A stretch of 64,000 nucleotides of DNA from Petasospora fabianii. Taxonomy: Eukaryota > Ascomycota > Saccharomycetes > Phaffomycetales > Wickerhamomycetaceae. Numbering within the stretch: the stretch's first letter is position 1; each line of letters opens with the position of its first letter. Below, piece by piece: positions 1 through 10,122 of this stretch. The position numbers and the translations under genes were made by a program. Under the pieces are notes generated by a model. It saw nothing but the letters and a program-made list of their open reading frames with translations, did not search any database and had not been told where the DNA came from. The stretch is taken from the NCBI GenBank assembly GCA_022641835.1, contig CP048716.1:868001-932000 (forward strand). Direction: 5' to 3'.

Positions 1-1
1 T

Positions 2-1903
2 CATCTTCTCAATATCTATACAAATGAGGTTTTATCTGCCCATGTTACTGAATCTTCTCAAAAGGATAATGAACTCAAGTTTAAGATCCATGATAAAGTT
101 ATCTCACATATAACATCAACCATACGTGATTCCAAAGGGGTCTCTTTCTCTAAACTTCCATACCTTCGAATGTTTGACTGTTTTGATATATCTCTTGATG
201 GATCTGTATGGGAATATGTGTATGCATTCATCTTTGATGAGACATTGATCTTGATGAATGAAGAGCTTGATAGTGTCATTGGTACAGTGCTTCTAGGTGA
301 GCATTACACCTCATGTTATAAGATTGATAATACAACACTTGTGATTTACTTCTCAAGTGCATCATTACCAGAATTACAAATCCATAGTCAAAATAAGATC
401 TTATTGGATAAATGGGTTGAGTTCTTTGAGTATAAGTTGAGACAGAAACAGATGGTACCATTGGTGCAAATGACTACAAACACATGGGACTTGATTGATG
501 ATGGTTCTCTTGAATTACCATCTGAGATTGTCAAGTTTAATGATTTAACATCAAGAGGATTGGATTTACCATTACAAGTGATGAAATCTGTAATGACTAT
601 TCCAAAGAGATTACCATGTGTTGTCATTGCATGTGTTCCAGTTTACAATGACACAACACTTGACGATGAGGTTTACTCAAGACAGATTAAGAATGTCTTG
701 AGATTAACTCTTGATCAATTAGAGCAATGTGATAAGTTTGGTCTTGTACTAATGGGGAGATCTGGACAAAACAAGCTTGATGAGTTAGAGACAACTTATT
801 TCGGTATAACATCTGCTGATTGGTCACAATGGGATGATATAATTGATGATTTGAGAGTTTACAAAGGTTCAAAGAAGAATATGGGTTCCAAGATGGATTC
901 AATGATTAAGTCTATCAATAAGCTATGTATGTTTTGGCCCGTTTTGGAGAAGAGACAGACTGTTAAGAAGTTGATGATGATACGTACTGGTGGTGTTGAA
1001 GAAGGTGATGCGGGCTTTGACTTCAAACCGGTGTTGATGAAAGGTTTCAGTATCCATGATATACTTATATCAGAGACTTATGATGAGTTTAGTGATAAAC
1101 TTGTATCATCTTTGGTACAAGTTGATGGTATGAGACAGTATCATCTTAGAAGGTTTGATGATTTCACCTCTTTCCAGAACTCGATCTCTTCATTGATTCA
1201 CAAGTTCAAGAGTGTTCTTATATCAAGTTTGGATATTGAAATGGACATTGAACTGTCTTCATATGTTTCATTTGGTGATGATGAAGACTATAACTCTGAT
1301 GACCACTGGCAACTGAAACTTAAAGACTTAGAGGATGGTCATTATACTAATACTTCATTTGACATCATCATTGATATTGAAAAGCTTCTCAAGAACTATG
1401 GACTTGTTAAGAATGAGTTTCATGATATTCCGATACTGAAGTATAAGTATACCATTGATGGTGATAAGTATCATGAAGGTAACTTCAGTATGAAGTTATG
1501 TGTTAATGAGGGTGTTAACACCATTATGTCACCATTGGATGCATCATCTACATCCAATGATACAAAAGAGGAGAAAACATTCATTGATATCCCATTATTA
1601 CCACCATTATCATCTTTTAAAGATTCCCTATTTGTTAAGAAACAAGTTGAATCACTTGTTATTGAGACATTAAGTAAACATGGAAGTATCCATGAACTTG
1701 TAACATGGATCTTTGGACTCATAAGAGGTTGTTCCACTACACATATTGATTTTTTCAAGAACTCAAGTTTTAATAAGTATAAGAATTTCAGTTGTTATGT
1801 TGAAGAACTTGTTAAGATGCTTAATAAGATCAAAAGTGATGAGACTAAGAGAAGGGATTTAGTGTATAAGTTAAGTATTGAAGAGGAGCTTGAATGGTTT
1901 TGA
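2..1903 (+). CDS. Ste5/Far1-type pheromone MAPK scaffold, C-terminal part (5' end outside window)
   Basis: The reading frame is open from base 2 without a start, so the gene begins upstream and about 633 C-terminal residues are visible. The first visible part looks like a PH domain (alternating beta strands, then a helix with LLDKWVEFFEYKL). It is followed by a long alpha/beta region resembling the VWA-like domain of yeast Ste5 (FGLVLMGRSGQNKL, TYFGITSADWSQWDD). The order PH then VWA-like is known for Ste5 and its relative Far1, which tether the mating MAP-kinase cascade at the plasma membrane through G-beta-gamma; their RING would lie upstream of the window. No catalytic motif is seen. Whether it is Ste5 or Far1 cannot be settled without the N-terminus. 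Confidence 0.6.
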   Translation, partial: HLLNIYTNEVLSAHVTESSQKDNELKFKIHDKVISHITSTIRDSKGVSFSKLPYLRMFDCFDISLDGSVWEYVYAFIFDETLILMNEELDSVIGTVLLGEHYTSCYKIDNTTLVIYFSSASLPELQIHSQNKILLDKWVEFFEYKLRQKQMVPLVQMTTNTWDLIDDGSLELPSEIVKFNDLTSRGLDLPLQVMKSVMTIPKRLPCVVIACVPVYNDTTLDDEVYSRQIKNVLRLTLDQLEQCDKFGLVLMGRSGQNKLDELETTYFGITSADWSQWDDIIDDLRVYKGSKKNMGSKMDSMIKSINKLCMFWPVLEKRQTVKKLMMIRTGGVEEGDAGFDFKPVLMKGFSIHDILISETYDEFSDKLVSSLVQVDGMRQYHLRRFDDFTSFQNSISSLIHKFKSVLISSLDIEMDIELSSYVSFGDDEDYNSDDHWQLKLKDLEDGHYTNTSFDIIIDIEKLLKNYGLVKNEFHDIPILKYKYTIDGDKYHEGNFSMKLCVNEGVNTIMSPLDASSTSNDTKEEKTFIDIPLLPPLSSFKDSLFVKKQVESLVIETLSKHGSIHELVTWIFGLIRGCSTTHIDFFKNSSFNKYKNFSCYVEELVKMLNKIKSDETKRRDLVYKLSIEEELEWF

Positions 1904-1927
1904 TATATGATATGATATGATGATTAT

Positions 1928-2102
1928 ACAATTGTAGTAGTCCATCTATATATCTCTATCTATATATTTATATATCTATATGTCTATTAATATATCTCTA
2001 TATCTCTGTCTATATATCTCTGTCTATATATCTATATCTATATATCGATATATCTATAGATCTATATAAAGATATATAGATATATAGATAAATAGACAGA
2101 TA
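1928..2102. repeat. TATATCTA-type microsatellite
   Basis: Imperfect tandem array of TATATCTA, TATCTCTG and TATATAGA units. The last third reads as the complement of the first part around ATATATCGATATAT, so the array could fold into a long hairpin. Confidence 0.85.
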
Positions 2103-2182
2103 TCTAGCTCCAAGGTTACCCGCCCCTCCGCGCGAAGAAAAGTCCATTCTAAAAGTTGATCATTTAGTGATATACTCTCTTT

Positions 2183-2223
2183 ATAGTTTATCTTTAAAGA
2201 CTAATAGTTTATCTTTAAAGACT
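2183..2223 (+). repeat. 21-bp direct duplication just upstream of PAM17
   Basis: Two identical 20-base copies (2183-2202 and 2204-2223) starting ATAGTTTATC are separated by one A. They end six bases before the PAM17 ATG, so they probably lie in the 5' UTR or core promoter. Confidence 0.9.
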
Positions 2224-2229
2224 TAGAAG

Positions 2230-2799
2230 ATGTTCAGACTCACAGTTCAGAGCTCTTTACAGAGACAACTTAACACACGTGCTTTTTCATCTGGTGTTCG
2301 TTTGTTTAATGCTTCAAAGGCTACCACTCATACCACCACCACTACAGACTTAAGTTGGACAGATTTCTTTAAACTTCGTCGTCAACAACGCAGAATCAAT
2401 CTTGGTTCTTCGATTGTTACTGCATTGATTGGATCAACTGCTTCATGGGGGTATCTTGCTAATGTTGAGATTGATCCAACACAAATGATCTTTGGATTTG
2501 ATCCATTTATGATCTTCTTTGCAGGATTTATGGCTGCAACTGGAGTTGGATACATGTTTGGTCCATTATTGGGAAGTGCAGTGTTTCGTATTACAGCTGG
2601 TAAGAAGATTAATGGATTCAAGTCAAAGAATAAAGAATTCCTTGAAAGGGTTTTCAGAAATAGAGTTGATCCATCATCTCAAAGTTTTAGTAACCCAGTT
2701 CCAGATTACTATGGTGAAAAGATTGATAGTTTGAAGACATACAAGCAATGGTTAAGAGATTGTCATGCTTACAGAAGAAAGGCTAATGAGTTCCTTTAA
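2230..2799 (+). CDS. PAM17: Mitochondrial import motor subunit Pam17
   Basis: Encodes 189 residues. The N-terminus (MFRLTVQSSLQRQLNTRAFSS) is basic and free of acidic residues, as expected for a matrix-targeting presequence. The mature part has the Pam17 signature: the LSWTDFFKLRRQQRRINL segment, two hydrophobic spans (about residues 58-75 and 92-115, with GVGYMFGP), and the KEFLERVFRNRVDPSSQSFSNPVPDYYGEKI segment near the C-terminus. Pam17 is an inner-membrane protein that organises the Pam18-Pam16 module of the TIM23 import motor. Length fits the family (about 200 residues). The first ATG after the duplicated leader is used. Confidence 0.93.
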   Translation: MFRLTVQSSLQRQLNTRAFSSGVRLFNASKATTHTTTTTDLSWTDFFKLRRQQRRINLGSSIVTALIGSTASWGYLANVEIDPTQMIFGFDPFMIFFAGFMAATGVGYMFGPLLGSAVFRITAGKKINGFKSKNKEFLERVFRNRVDPSSQSFSNPVPDYYGEKIDSLKTYKQWLRDCHAYRRKANEFL

Positions 2800-2988
2800 G
2801 CAATCTTAAGAACTTAGTCCAATGAAATGCCCCTTGATGTGATCCTAGTGGGAGTAACCTTCTCCTGTATATAACTGAATAACATATTCATATTTACAAT
2901 ACATACATTGTAAGATAGATTGAAATGATAAGTATATGAGTGTATATTGGTCATAATTCATGAATGTAATGCAAATGTTATGCAAATG

Positions 2989-3615
2989 TTAATCTTTTGT
3001 TGGCTTGTGTAGATCTTGACCAACTATATGAAATTTTCTATTAAAGTTCAATAATCCACCAGTTTTCTCTCCCTGGTGTCTCTCAATGACATCTTCAACT
3101 TTAGCTATCCAAATCTCATGATCTTGAATCGATATAGTTTGTGACTTAGAACAAATCATAACACGTTCAACTTGGGTTAAGATTGGTAATGTACAACCTT
3201 CAACACCATCATACATCTCAAATTCAACTGGTTTAAGATGTTTAAAAGGTTCAAATGGTACCCAATCCTGAGTTGATTCATCAAAATGTCTATTACGAGC
3301 AAATAATCTAGCAAGATCACAAGAGTATTGAGTTGGACTTAAGACATGAAGGGCAAATTTTTCATAAGCATGAAGATAATTAGCAGTGAGTGAAGGTTTC
3401 ATAAGATTGAATTGAACAAGTGGATATGGATCAATTGATAATGAACTTACACTTGATAATGTAACACCTTTCATTATTGGATTATTAGTTTGTGGAGCTG
3501 GTGCTGTTAAGATCATCACTTGTGAAGCTATGGATGACATCGTTTCACGGAAACGAGTTTGTGTTGACATTGGCCGACGGATGCCTTGGATACCTCGTGT
3601 AAACTGATTAAGCAT
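2989..3615 (-). CDS. Flavin-reductase-like (FMN-binding split barrel) protein, probably mitochondrial
   Basis: Encodes 208 residues. The first about 25 residues (MLNQFTRGIQGIRRPMSTQTRFR) are basic and hydroxylated, like a mitochondrial presequence. The rest follows the flavin reductase-like split-barrel pattern: RETMSSIASQVMILTAP, GVTLSSVSSLSIDPYPLVQFNL, FALHVLSPTQYSCDLARLFA and a late IWIAKVEDV strand. Family members bind FMN and reduce it with NAD(P)H for a partner monooxygenase; the partner and substrate here are unknown. The gene converges on PAM17 with about 190 bases between stops. Confidence 0.75.
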   Translation of the reverse strand: MLNQFTRGIQGIRRPMSTQTRFRETMSSIASQVMILTAPAPQTNNPIMKGVTLSSVSSLSIDPYPLVQFNLMKPSLTANYLHAYEKFALHVLSPTQYSCDLARLFARNRHFDESTQDWVPFEPFKHLKPVEFEMYDGVEGCTLPILTQVERVMICSKSQTISIQDHEIWIAKVEDVIERHQGEKTGGLLNFNRKFHIVGQDLHKPTKD

Positions 3616-4707
3616 CTTAACCTTAGATATAACAATATAACCTTAAGTTATTTATCAAAGAAAGATATAGAGTAGTGTAGAGTATAGTCTACTTCTCGAC
3701 GTGATCTTTTTTTCGCGGTACATAATAACCTCGGGAGATTAGTTAAGTATAAAGTGTTATATTGTACATAATGAATGTATTATATATAATGAATGTATTG
3801 TATATAGTCTATAGTTATTATTAAGACATGACAATAGAACACCATTGCCAAGAAATATAGAATGTTAGCATCGCGTGACATTGGTGGTGTCTGGCATGAG
3901 GTTGTTGTACACTAATCACACTATAATATAAGTATATATATAAGTATATATATAAGTATATATATAAGTATATATATAAGTATATATATATTATATATAA
4001 GTATATATATAAGTATATATATAAGTATATATATATTATATAGGTATATATATCAGTCTATAAGTATATATATAAGTATTAGTATTAGTATTAGTATATA
4101 GGTATTAGTATTAGTATATAAGTATATATATATAAGTATATATATATAAGTATAGTAATAGTATAACGATCATGCCGAGTATACATAATGCATATGGTTC
4201 GATGAGTTTAAACGTCTTAAGCAAAGCCCGTCATCTCATCCACGTGTTTGTAAATTTAGCCATGTATTATAGTTTATAACCTCACCTCATATAACATATA
4301 ACCTCATTTCTTATCAATATAAAGTCTATAAAAATTCTATATGAAGTCTCAAAGTCTAAAAGTCTAAAAGTCTAAGTCTATAAATAAACCCTCAAAAACT
4401 ACCAAAAGAGGAAATTGAAGAAAAAAAAAATTGACAAGAACGTGGCTCATCTTTTTATCCTCAAGAAAAAAAAAAAATCCAGTAACAAAAAGATACTCTT
4501 GAACTTGTTTAGCTACAAGTATTAAACTATCTTCTCATTGAATAAAGAGAAGCAAGAGAGTCCTACGTTGATGCTCGCACGCTACTATCAGTTCACAAAC
4601 TTCCTTATGCTCACTCTCGCCCTCAGACTATAAATATCTTGAGCGTGTGATTGTGACTTGAGCAAAAGAGAAACCAATACACTTTAAACAAAAAGCTTTT
4701 CAAAAAC
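3616..4707. other. 1.1-kb AT-rich intergenic region upstream of ALR1
   Basis: Holds a tandem repeat block (about 3926-4152), purine/A-rich runs at about 4418-4476, and the ALR1 promoter with a TATA-like TATAAATA at 4630-4637. It is the divergent promoter of the flavin-reductase gene and ALR1. No ORF or RNA gene is recognisable. Confidence 0.75.
3926..4152. repeat. Tandem array of about 12-bp ATAAGTATATAT units
   Basis: More than ten copies of a TATATATAAGTA unit, broken in the middle by a block of the 6-mer ATTAGT (4077-4116). A few copies of the related AAGTATAT recur at about 18892-18912. Confidence 0.9.
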
Positions 4708-6909
4708 ATGTCTGACCAAGAATCTCGTCGTTCTTCAGTTTCTATCAAGACAGAAGGTCTTTATGATCATCGTCATCAAGCTGATTCCTTACCAATCCGC
4801 AGAGGTTCTGTCTTTGATACTAGACTACCACCAGCTGCTATGGCAGCTGGTAACGTCCAGGATGAGGATCCATTGTCAAGATCTTCAATTTCAGGTTCAG
4901 GTCCAGGGCCAGTACCAACTCCTATGTCTCGTCTTCCAAGGGTTAAACTTCAGGACGGTTCAGACAGCGATGGTGATGATGACTATGCAATCGCTGATAG
5001 TACAGACAACTTCCACTTAAAGTCTCAAACTCCAAGACTTCAGAAAGTTAGTACTATTCAGACTCCAACTCAACAATCAGGTTCCACCCAGAAAAGAACC
5101 CGTTCAAAGTCATTCACTGAACAGTTCAAAGGGCTTGTTTCAAAAGATTCAGATGGTGCTCCATCACCAGGTGGTATCTTACTTAACAAGTCCTCGGGTA
5201 GAGGAAGTAAAGGTGCAGCTGATGTTTCACCAGTGATTCATCCACTTAGTAAGACCATGTCTAGACAATCTAAGAGTATGGATATCGATAACGAGGTTAA
5301 CGATTTTGATCGTCGTCGTCGTATGACTCGTGGATCCCTTAATGATTCAGATGCAGATTCTCAACGTTCTAGAGAATCTCAAGAAACTGAAGAAGATGTT
5401 TGTTTCCCACTCGTACCAGATCATGTTAAAGTTAATGGTATTGACTTTGATGAAATTGATGACTTCATCTCAGAGTCTCGTTTGGAAGATGAAACTTTAC
5501 GTAAGGAAAACTTCAACAACACTTCATCATCAGAATCTTCAGCAGCTGCTAATAAGTACATTCCAAAGACTACTACTGAACAAGAATCTACCAATTCAAG
5601 TGATTCTGGTATCCAATTCGGTTCTAATAAAGTTGAAGGTGAAGAAATGGCTCCAGATCGTTTCAGTTTCTTCTGTTCAGAGTCAGATGAAACTATTCAT
5701 GCTCCAGATATTCAATCTTTAACACCACAAGGTCAATCTATTCGTGAACTGTTTAGAAATGGTCAACAGACTTGGTGGTTAGATTGTATTTGTCCAACTG
5801 ATTCAGAGATGAAGGTGCTCTCAAAGGCATTTGGTATCCATCCTTTAACTGCTGAAGATATTCGTATGCAAGAGACTCGTGAAAAAGTTGAACTTTTCAG
5901 AAGTTATTACTTTGTCTGTTTCCATACTTTTGATGATGATAAAGAATCAGAAGAATTCTTGGAACCAATCAACGTTTACATCGTTGTGTTTAGATATGGT
6001 GTCTTGACTTTCCATTTTGCTCCAATTCCTCATGCTGCTAATGTCAGAAGACGTGTTAGACAACTTCGTGATTATGTTGATGTCAGTGCAGATTGGCTTT
6101 GTTATGCCCTTATTGATGATATTACAGATTCTTTTGCACCAGTGATTCATGCTATTGAATACGAAGCTGATGCCATTGAAGACCAGGTATTCATCACTCG
6201 TGAAGTTGATGTCTCTCACATGTTACGTAAGATTGGTGAATCTCGTCGTAAAGTTATGACCTTGATGAGATTACTATCTGGTAAGGCTGATGTTATTAAG
6301 ATGTTTGCTAAGCGTTGTCAAGATGAAATTCAAGGTATCGGTTTACCATTGACCTCTACAGTTAACTTGGCTAACTTGGCCTCTCAGGCTCAGGGTCAAC
6401 AGGCTCAACCAAGAGCTGATATCGCATTATATCTTGGTGATATCCAAGATCACGTTGTTACAATGTATCAAAACTTGCTTTCCTATGAGAAGATCTTTTC
6501 TCGTTCCCACTCGAACTACTTGGCTCAGTTACAAGTTGAATCCTTCTACTCTAACCATAAAGTTACTGAGATGTTATCCAAAGTTACCGTCATCGGTACC
6601 CTTCTCGTGCCAATGAATTTGGTTACTGGTCTGTTTGGTATGAACGTTAAAGTCCCATGGCAGGATGGTAGCACATTGGGTGCATTCTTTGGTATAATTG
6701 GATTCATCGCTTGCCTAGTTATACTATTCTCTGTCCTGGCAAACTGGTGGTTAACTAGAAAGACAAGACAAGCTGAAGCTGAAGGTGTCTTTAAAGGTTC
6801 TGGAGCTCGTTCCATTCTCAGCTTTGGTAAGAAGAAAGTTAGAGGTGTTGGTGTTGAAAGATCTAGAGAAACTAGATCTATGTTATCTCGTCTTGACAGA
6901 TATGAATGA
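4708..6909 (+). CDS. ALR1: Plasma-membrane Mg2+ transporter of the CorA/Alr family
   Basis: Encodes 733 residues. A long polar, serine-rich cytosolic N-terminus (about 1-310) contains SIKTEGLYDHRHQADSLPIR, very close to the N-terminus of S. cerevisiae Alr1. The CorA cytosolic domain follows (FSFFCSESDETIHAPDIQSL, WWLDCICPTD, LTAEDI, EKVELFRSYYFVCFHTF). Two C-terminal membrane helices carry the selectivity motif GMN at residues 644-646 (TGLFGMNV) and VILFSVLANWWL. Alr1 imports Mg2+ through a pentameric channel. The vacuolar paralogue Mnr2 is the alternative, but the N-terminal motif favours Alr1. It is somewhat shorter than the baker's yeast protein because the N-terminal linker is shorter. 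Confidence 0.9.
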   Translation: MSDQESRRSSVSIKTEGLYDHRHQADSLPIRRGSVFDTRLPPAAMAAGNVQDEDPLSRSSISGSGPGPVPTPMSRLPRVKLQDGSDSDGDDDYAIADSTDNFHLKSQTPRLQKVSTIQTPTQQSGSTQKRTRSKSFTEQFKGLVSKDSDGAPSPGGILLNKSSGRGSKGAADVSPVIHPLSKTMSRQSKSMDIDNEVNDFDRRRRMTRGSLNDSDADSQRSRESQETEEDVCFPLVPDHVKVNGIDFDEIDDFISESRLEDETLRKENFNNTSSSESSAAANKYIPKTTTEQESTNSSDSGIQFGSNKVEGEEMAPDRFSFFCSESDETIHAPDIQSLTPQGQSIRELFRNGQQTWWLDCICPTDSEMKVLSKAFGIHPLTAEDIRMQETREKVELFRSYYFVCFHTFDDDKESEEFLEPINVYIVVFRYGVLTFHFAPIPHAANVRRRVRQLRDYVDVSADWLCYALIDDITDSFAPVIHAIEYEADAIEDQVFITREVDVSHMLRKIGESRRKVMTLMRLLSGKADVIKMFAKRCQDEIQGIGLPLTSTVNLANLASQAQGQQAQPRADIALYLGDIQDHVVTMYQNLLSYEKIFSRSHSNYLAQLQVESFYSNHKVTEMLSKVTVIGTLLVPMNLVTGLFGMNVKVPWQDGSTLGAFFGIIGFIACLVILFSVLANWWLTRKTRQAEAEGVFKGSGARSILSFGKKKVRGVGVERSRETRSMLSRLDRYE

Positions 6910-7329
6910 GTTGTACAATACTTAAAGTGACTAAAAGAAAAAGAGAATCATCTCCTGTTTTATTACTTAATGAAATGTTTATCTACTGTTATTTGATTGT
7001 AGAGTACTCTCTTAGCTTTACTGATATAGCTGATTAGCAAACCGCTAGAGTTAAAAGAGTTGCATGTTATATGACATCAGTGAACAACACATCTACACCC
7101 CCCATGATAAATATCTCATAAATCTATTTATTATTGATGATCTTGACTCCTGCTAAATCAGCAAAGGAATTTCAAATTGATACATGCTGAGAACCCTTGA
7201 ACCCAACACGTAAATGCATGCACACGAGAGCTTTATAGCTCATCTTAGAACCGAAACCTTAAAAAGAAAAAAGAGAATGAAATATAAACACACATAATCA
7301 AATCAAAAAATAATAACGTCAATGTTAAT
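6910..7329. other. Intergenic between convergent ALR1 and NHA1
   Basis: 3' flanks of two convergent genes. Apart from A-rich and T-rich processing-signal-like runs near both stops, nothing stands out. Confidence 0.7.
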
Positions 7330-10068
7330 TTAACCCTTTGAAGGCTTTGGGGTATCCTGGAAACTGATACTCTTCTTAGTTTCCATTGTCTTCTCTTCCG
7401 CAATGGCATGTGGCATCAAACTTCCAACCAGAGCCCCAACTTTGGACTTTTGAGAATGCTGAGGTTGTTGTTGTTGTGACTGGCCAGGAACTTCTTCTTC
7501 ATCACTATCATCACGATCATCACTAAGCTCACCAAGAGCAGCCAGACGTCTCTGTCTTTCAACGGCTGTCTCTTCTTCATCGAAGCCCTCCACTTCAGAT
7601 TCGTCATCATCGACTTCAGAATCCTCCTCATCATCGTCTTGCTCCTCGTCATCCTCTCTGATAACATGATCAGGACCCAATGCGTTTGTACCAGCTCCAG
7701 TTTTCACTGGAGTCACTGGTACGGATGCAGGCGCAGCGGTGGAACCAGCCATCTTTTTCAATCCAACAGCAGACAAGGCCTTACCAGTCATATCAGATAA
7801 CATAGAGGAAGATCTGTTTCTTTGTCCCTCACTGGAATCCGGTTTACTCTTGTGTGGGTTAATTCTGTATCTTCTAACAATTTCACCATCTTCACTCTCA
7901 ATAATTAACTGATCGGCAGTCTTATAAGCGACAAACTTCTTCTTTTCACCAGTAAATCCTGGAATTCTGGATGGAGAAATTACAGAGGAAATTGAAGAAG
8001 TGTTAGAGCGAGCCAATTTAAGACCCTCATTTGGTGTGCTGTCGGACAGAAGCTTGGCAGTGTTCAAAATCTCACCATGCTGATCCTCAACAATAACAGT
8101 AGAACCCTCTGTGTACATATTCGTAGCTCTTCTGCTGCGGTCATAATCATTGCTCTGACCACTGCTAGTGGATAAGTCCTTATCTTCTTCAACTTCAGAC
8201 TCTTCATTCAACACAGCTGGATGAGACTTAGATGGGAATTCAACTGGAGAAACAAATGTGTTTGCTGGTGTAATACCGACAGATGGAGCTTCTTCCTCAT
8301 CATCTTGAATGGTCTGTTGTTGGTTGTTGTCCGAGGAAGAAGAGACACCAGTGGCACCAGTGGCACCACCACCTCCACCAAGTGCAAAAGTGGCTGCTTT
8401 GGCCTCCTTTTCATGTTGAATCTTTTCTCTATCAGCTTCATCTACTTCATCATGGTATGACGTGACTCTCTTCAAACCTCTTCTCTTGTGATGTCTGTGC
8501 TTTCTGCGCTTCTCCATACCACCAGCAGGTCTCACAGGGACACCAGAAGTCTCAACTGTAGCAGTTTGGGTCAGTTGACCATGCGTATCTCCCACAAGAG
8601 TTGGAGCCTGAGTATCAACACGATGCAAGGAGAAAGAACGACCATTTCCTCTGAGCTCTGGAAGACGTGACATCCAAGAAGAAGATTTTTCGTTTCCTCC
8701 AGTGGTTGTGAAGGACATGGACAAGTTCATGGTGTTCAAGTGTCTACCCAATGTCATGACGGCAACGGAGGAACCATGAACCACAATAGATGTCACAATT
8801 AAGAATGTAACGACGGGCCAGATAATAGCAACTAAGTAGCCATATTCAGAGTCCTCTGGAGGCAGTTCCTGAGTTGGGGTAGCCAGGGATGGATGATGAG
8901 CACCTTCCAACTCTGCTCTAGCCAAGATTGCAGCAAAGACAGCACCGACACCGATTGGACCGAAATGTCCACAAAAGAGTGCTTCTCTCCAACTCTTGAC
9001 ATCAGGGATGAAAGGTTTGAGAGCCAAGACCGCGGGAATTCTTCTGAGGAAGATGATGACAATAGATAAAATGATCAATCTCCAAACAGGAAGACCCAAT
9101 TCTGGGCTGTTAAATTGTGGCCATGGGATGATAGCACCGAAATAAACAAAGTAAGCCAAGTTGAGAAGCAAATCAATCACAGTGGAGACGTGAGATTCTT
9201 CTGTCTTTCTAGCAAACCAACCGTCCCATGAGAAGGCAGCACCAGCAGCAAAGGACACGAGTAAGTCATCGACACCTAGCATGGAACCAATACCGGCACA
9301 ACTCATGGCCAAGACAACGTAAAATGCAAGGAAGGATTCTCTATCGATAAGCATCTTTGATTCAGCCCACTTAATGGAATGTCTTCCCAAGTAGCCAATA
9401 ACAATACCAATAAAGCAACCCAAGATACACTCATATAAAATGGTGATACAAATCCAATCTTTTATAATTTCACCTGGATGACCCTTATTGATAACCAAAT
9501 TGATACCCAAGTAGATGAATGGGAAGGCCATACCGTCATTACAACCAGATTCTGCTGATAATAAATTTCTTAAATGACCTGGAACACGTTTAGCAAATTT
9601 ACCCTTACCGACAACTGCAGCGGCAAGAACTGGATCAGTAGCGGTGATACAGGCACTTACAACGAGAGCCTCAGCGAAATTGAGTCTGTCGAGGACTAAG
9701 TACATAAATGCACCGACAATGAGCCAACCAGCGGTCATCACTGGCACGAGAAGCATAAAGACAGAAAGGTAGTGCTTTAGCATATACTTCTTGGGCAATT
9801 CAACAGCCACGGCAAAGATTTGAAGACAAAGAACGATTCTTGAAATCTCCAAAGTGATATAATCCGAGTTACCCCATGATGTGGGCGAAAACCAATTAAG
9901 AACGTGTGGTCCAACGATGAGTCCAACAATAGTTGCGACAGTGGCTTCACCAATGTATGCCTTCTCCTTAACAAAGAGAGACACGAGCGAGAATATGGCG
10001 GCAAAGATACCAATGATAGCGTACGCCACATGAGCCTTATCCACGTTAAGATGTTCCCAGACGGCCAT
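7330..10068 (-). CDS. NHA1: Plasma-membrane Na+(K+)/H+ antiporter
   Basis: Encodes 912 residues. The N-terminal about 440 residues form a CPA1-type transport domain of about 12 helices with fungal Nha1/Sod2 signatures: SRIVLCLQIFAVAVELPKKYM, ITATDPVLAAAVVGKGKFAKRVPG and the essential Asn-Asp pair in SAESGCNDGMAFPF. A long hydrophilic tail follows with basic KRRKHRHHKRRG, a Q-rich patch and strongly acidic runs (EDDEEQDDDEEDSEVDDD). The enzyme exports Na+, K+ and Li+ in exchange for protons. The tail length and acidity match Nha1, where the tail contributes to ion tolerance and regulation. Start at the first Met, MAVWEHLNVDKAHVAY, as in the family. Confidence 0.93.
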   Translation of the reverse strand: MAVWEHLNVDKAHVAYAIIGIFAAIFSLVSLFVKEKAYIGEATVATIVGLIVGPHVLNWFSPTSWGNSDYITLEISRIVLCLQIFAVAVELPKKYMLKHYLSVFMLLVPVMTAGWLIVGAFMYLVLDRLNFAEALVVSACITATDPVLAAAVVGKGKFAKRVPGHLRNLLSAESGCNDGMAFPFIYLGINLVINKGHPGEIIKDWICITILYECILGCFIGIVIGYLGRHSIKWAESKMLIDRESFLAFYVVLAMSCAGIGSMLGVDDLLVSFAAGAAFSWDGWFARKTEESHVSTVIDLLLNLAYFVYFGAIIPWPQFNSPELGLPVWRLIILSIVIIFLRRIPAVLALKPFIPDVKSWREALFCGHFGPIGVGAVFAAILARAELEGAHHPSLATPTQELPPEDSEYGYLVAIIWPVVTFLIVTSIVVHGSSVAVMTLGRHLNTMNLSMSFTTTGGNEKSSSWMSRLPELRGNGRSFSLHRVDTQAPTLVGDTHGQLTQTATVETSGVPVRPAGGMEKRRKHRHHKRRGLKRVTSYHDEVDEADREKIQHEKEAKAATFALGGGGGATGATGVSSSSDNNQQQTIQDDEEEAPSVGITPANTFVSPVEFPSKSHPAVLNEESEVEEDKDLSTSSGQSNDYDRSRRATNMYTEGSTVIVEDQHGEILNTAKLLSDSTPNEGLKLARSNTSSISSVISPSRIPGFTGEKKKFVAYKTADQLIIESEDGEIVRRYRINPHKSKPDSSEGQRNRSSSMLSDMTGKALSAVGLKKMAGSTAAPASVPVTPVKTGAGTNALGPDHVIREDDEEQDDDEEDSEVDDDESEVEGFDEEETAVERQRRLAALGELSDDRDDSDEEEVPGQSQQQQPQHSQKSKVGALVGSLMPHAIAEEKTMETKKSISFQDTPKPSKG

Positions 10069-10088
10069 GGCAGGCTATTCCTTAGCAC

Positions 10089-10090
10089 GT

Positions 10091-10122
<32 letters not shown>
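10089..10122. repeat. (GT)n microsatellite in the NHA1 5' flank
   Basis: An almost pure GT run of about 34 bases, (CA)n on the NHA1 strand, ends about 20 bases before the NHA1 start codon, so it probably lies in the 5' UTR. Confidence 0.95.

Larger units (their letters stand above)
1904..2229. other. Intergenic: AT microsatellite plus PAM17 promoter
   Basis: About 170 bases of degenerate TATATCTA/TCTG tandem repeat occupy roughly 1928-2102. A short GC-richer stretch and a duplicated 20-mer follow, directly before PAM17. No gene is seen. Confidence 0.8.

Noticed and set aside
7131-7190. Box C/D snoRNA-like TTGATGATC...CTGA segment between ALR1 and NHA1
   Set aside because: The C box has a pyrimidine at position 1, no terminal stem is evident and no guide match was established.
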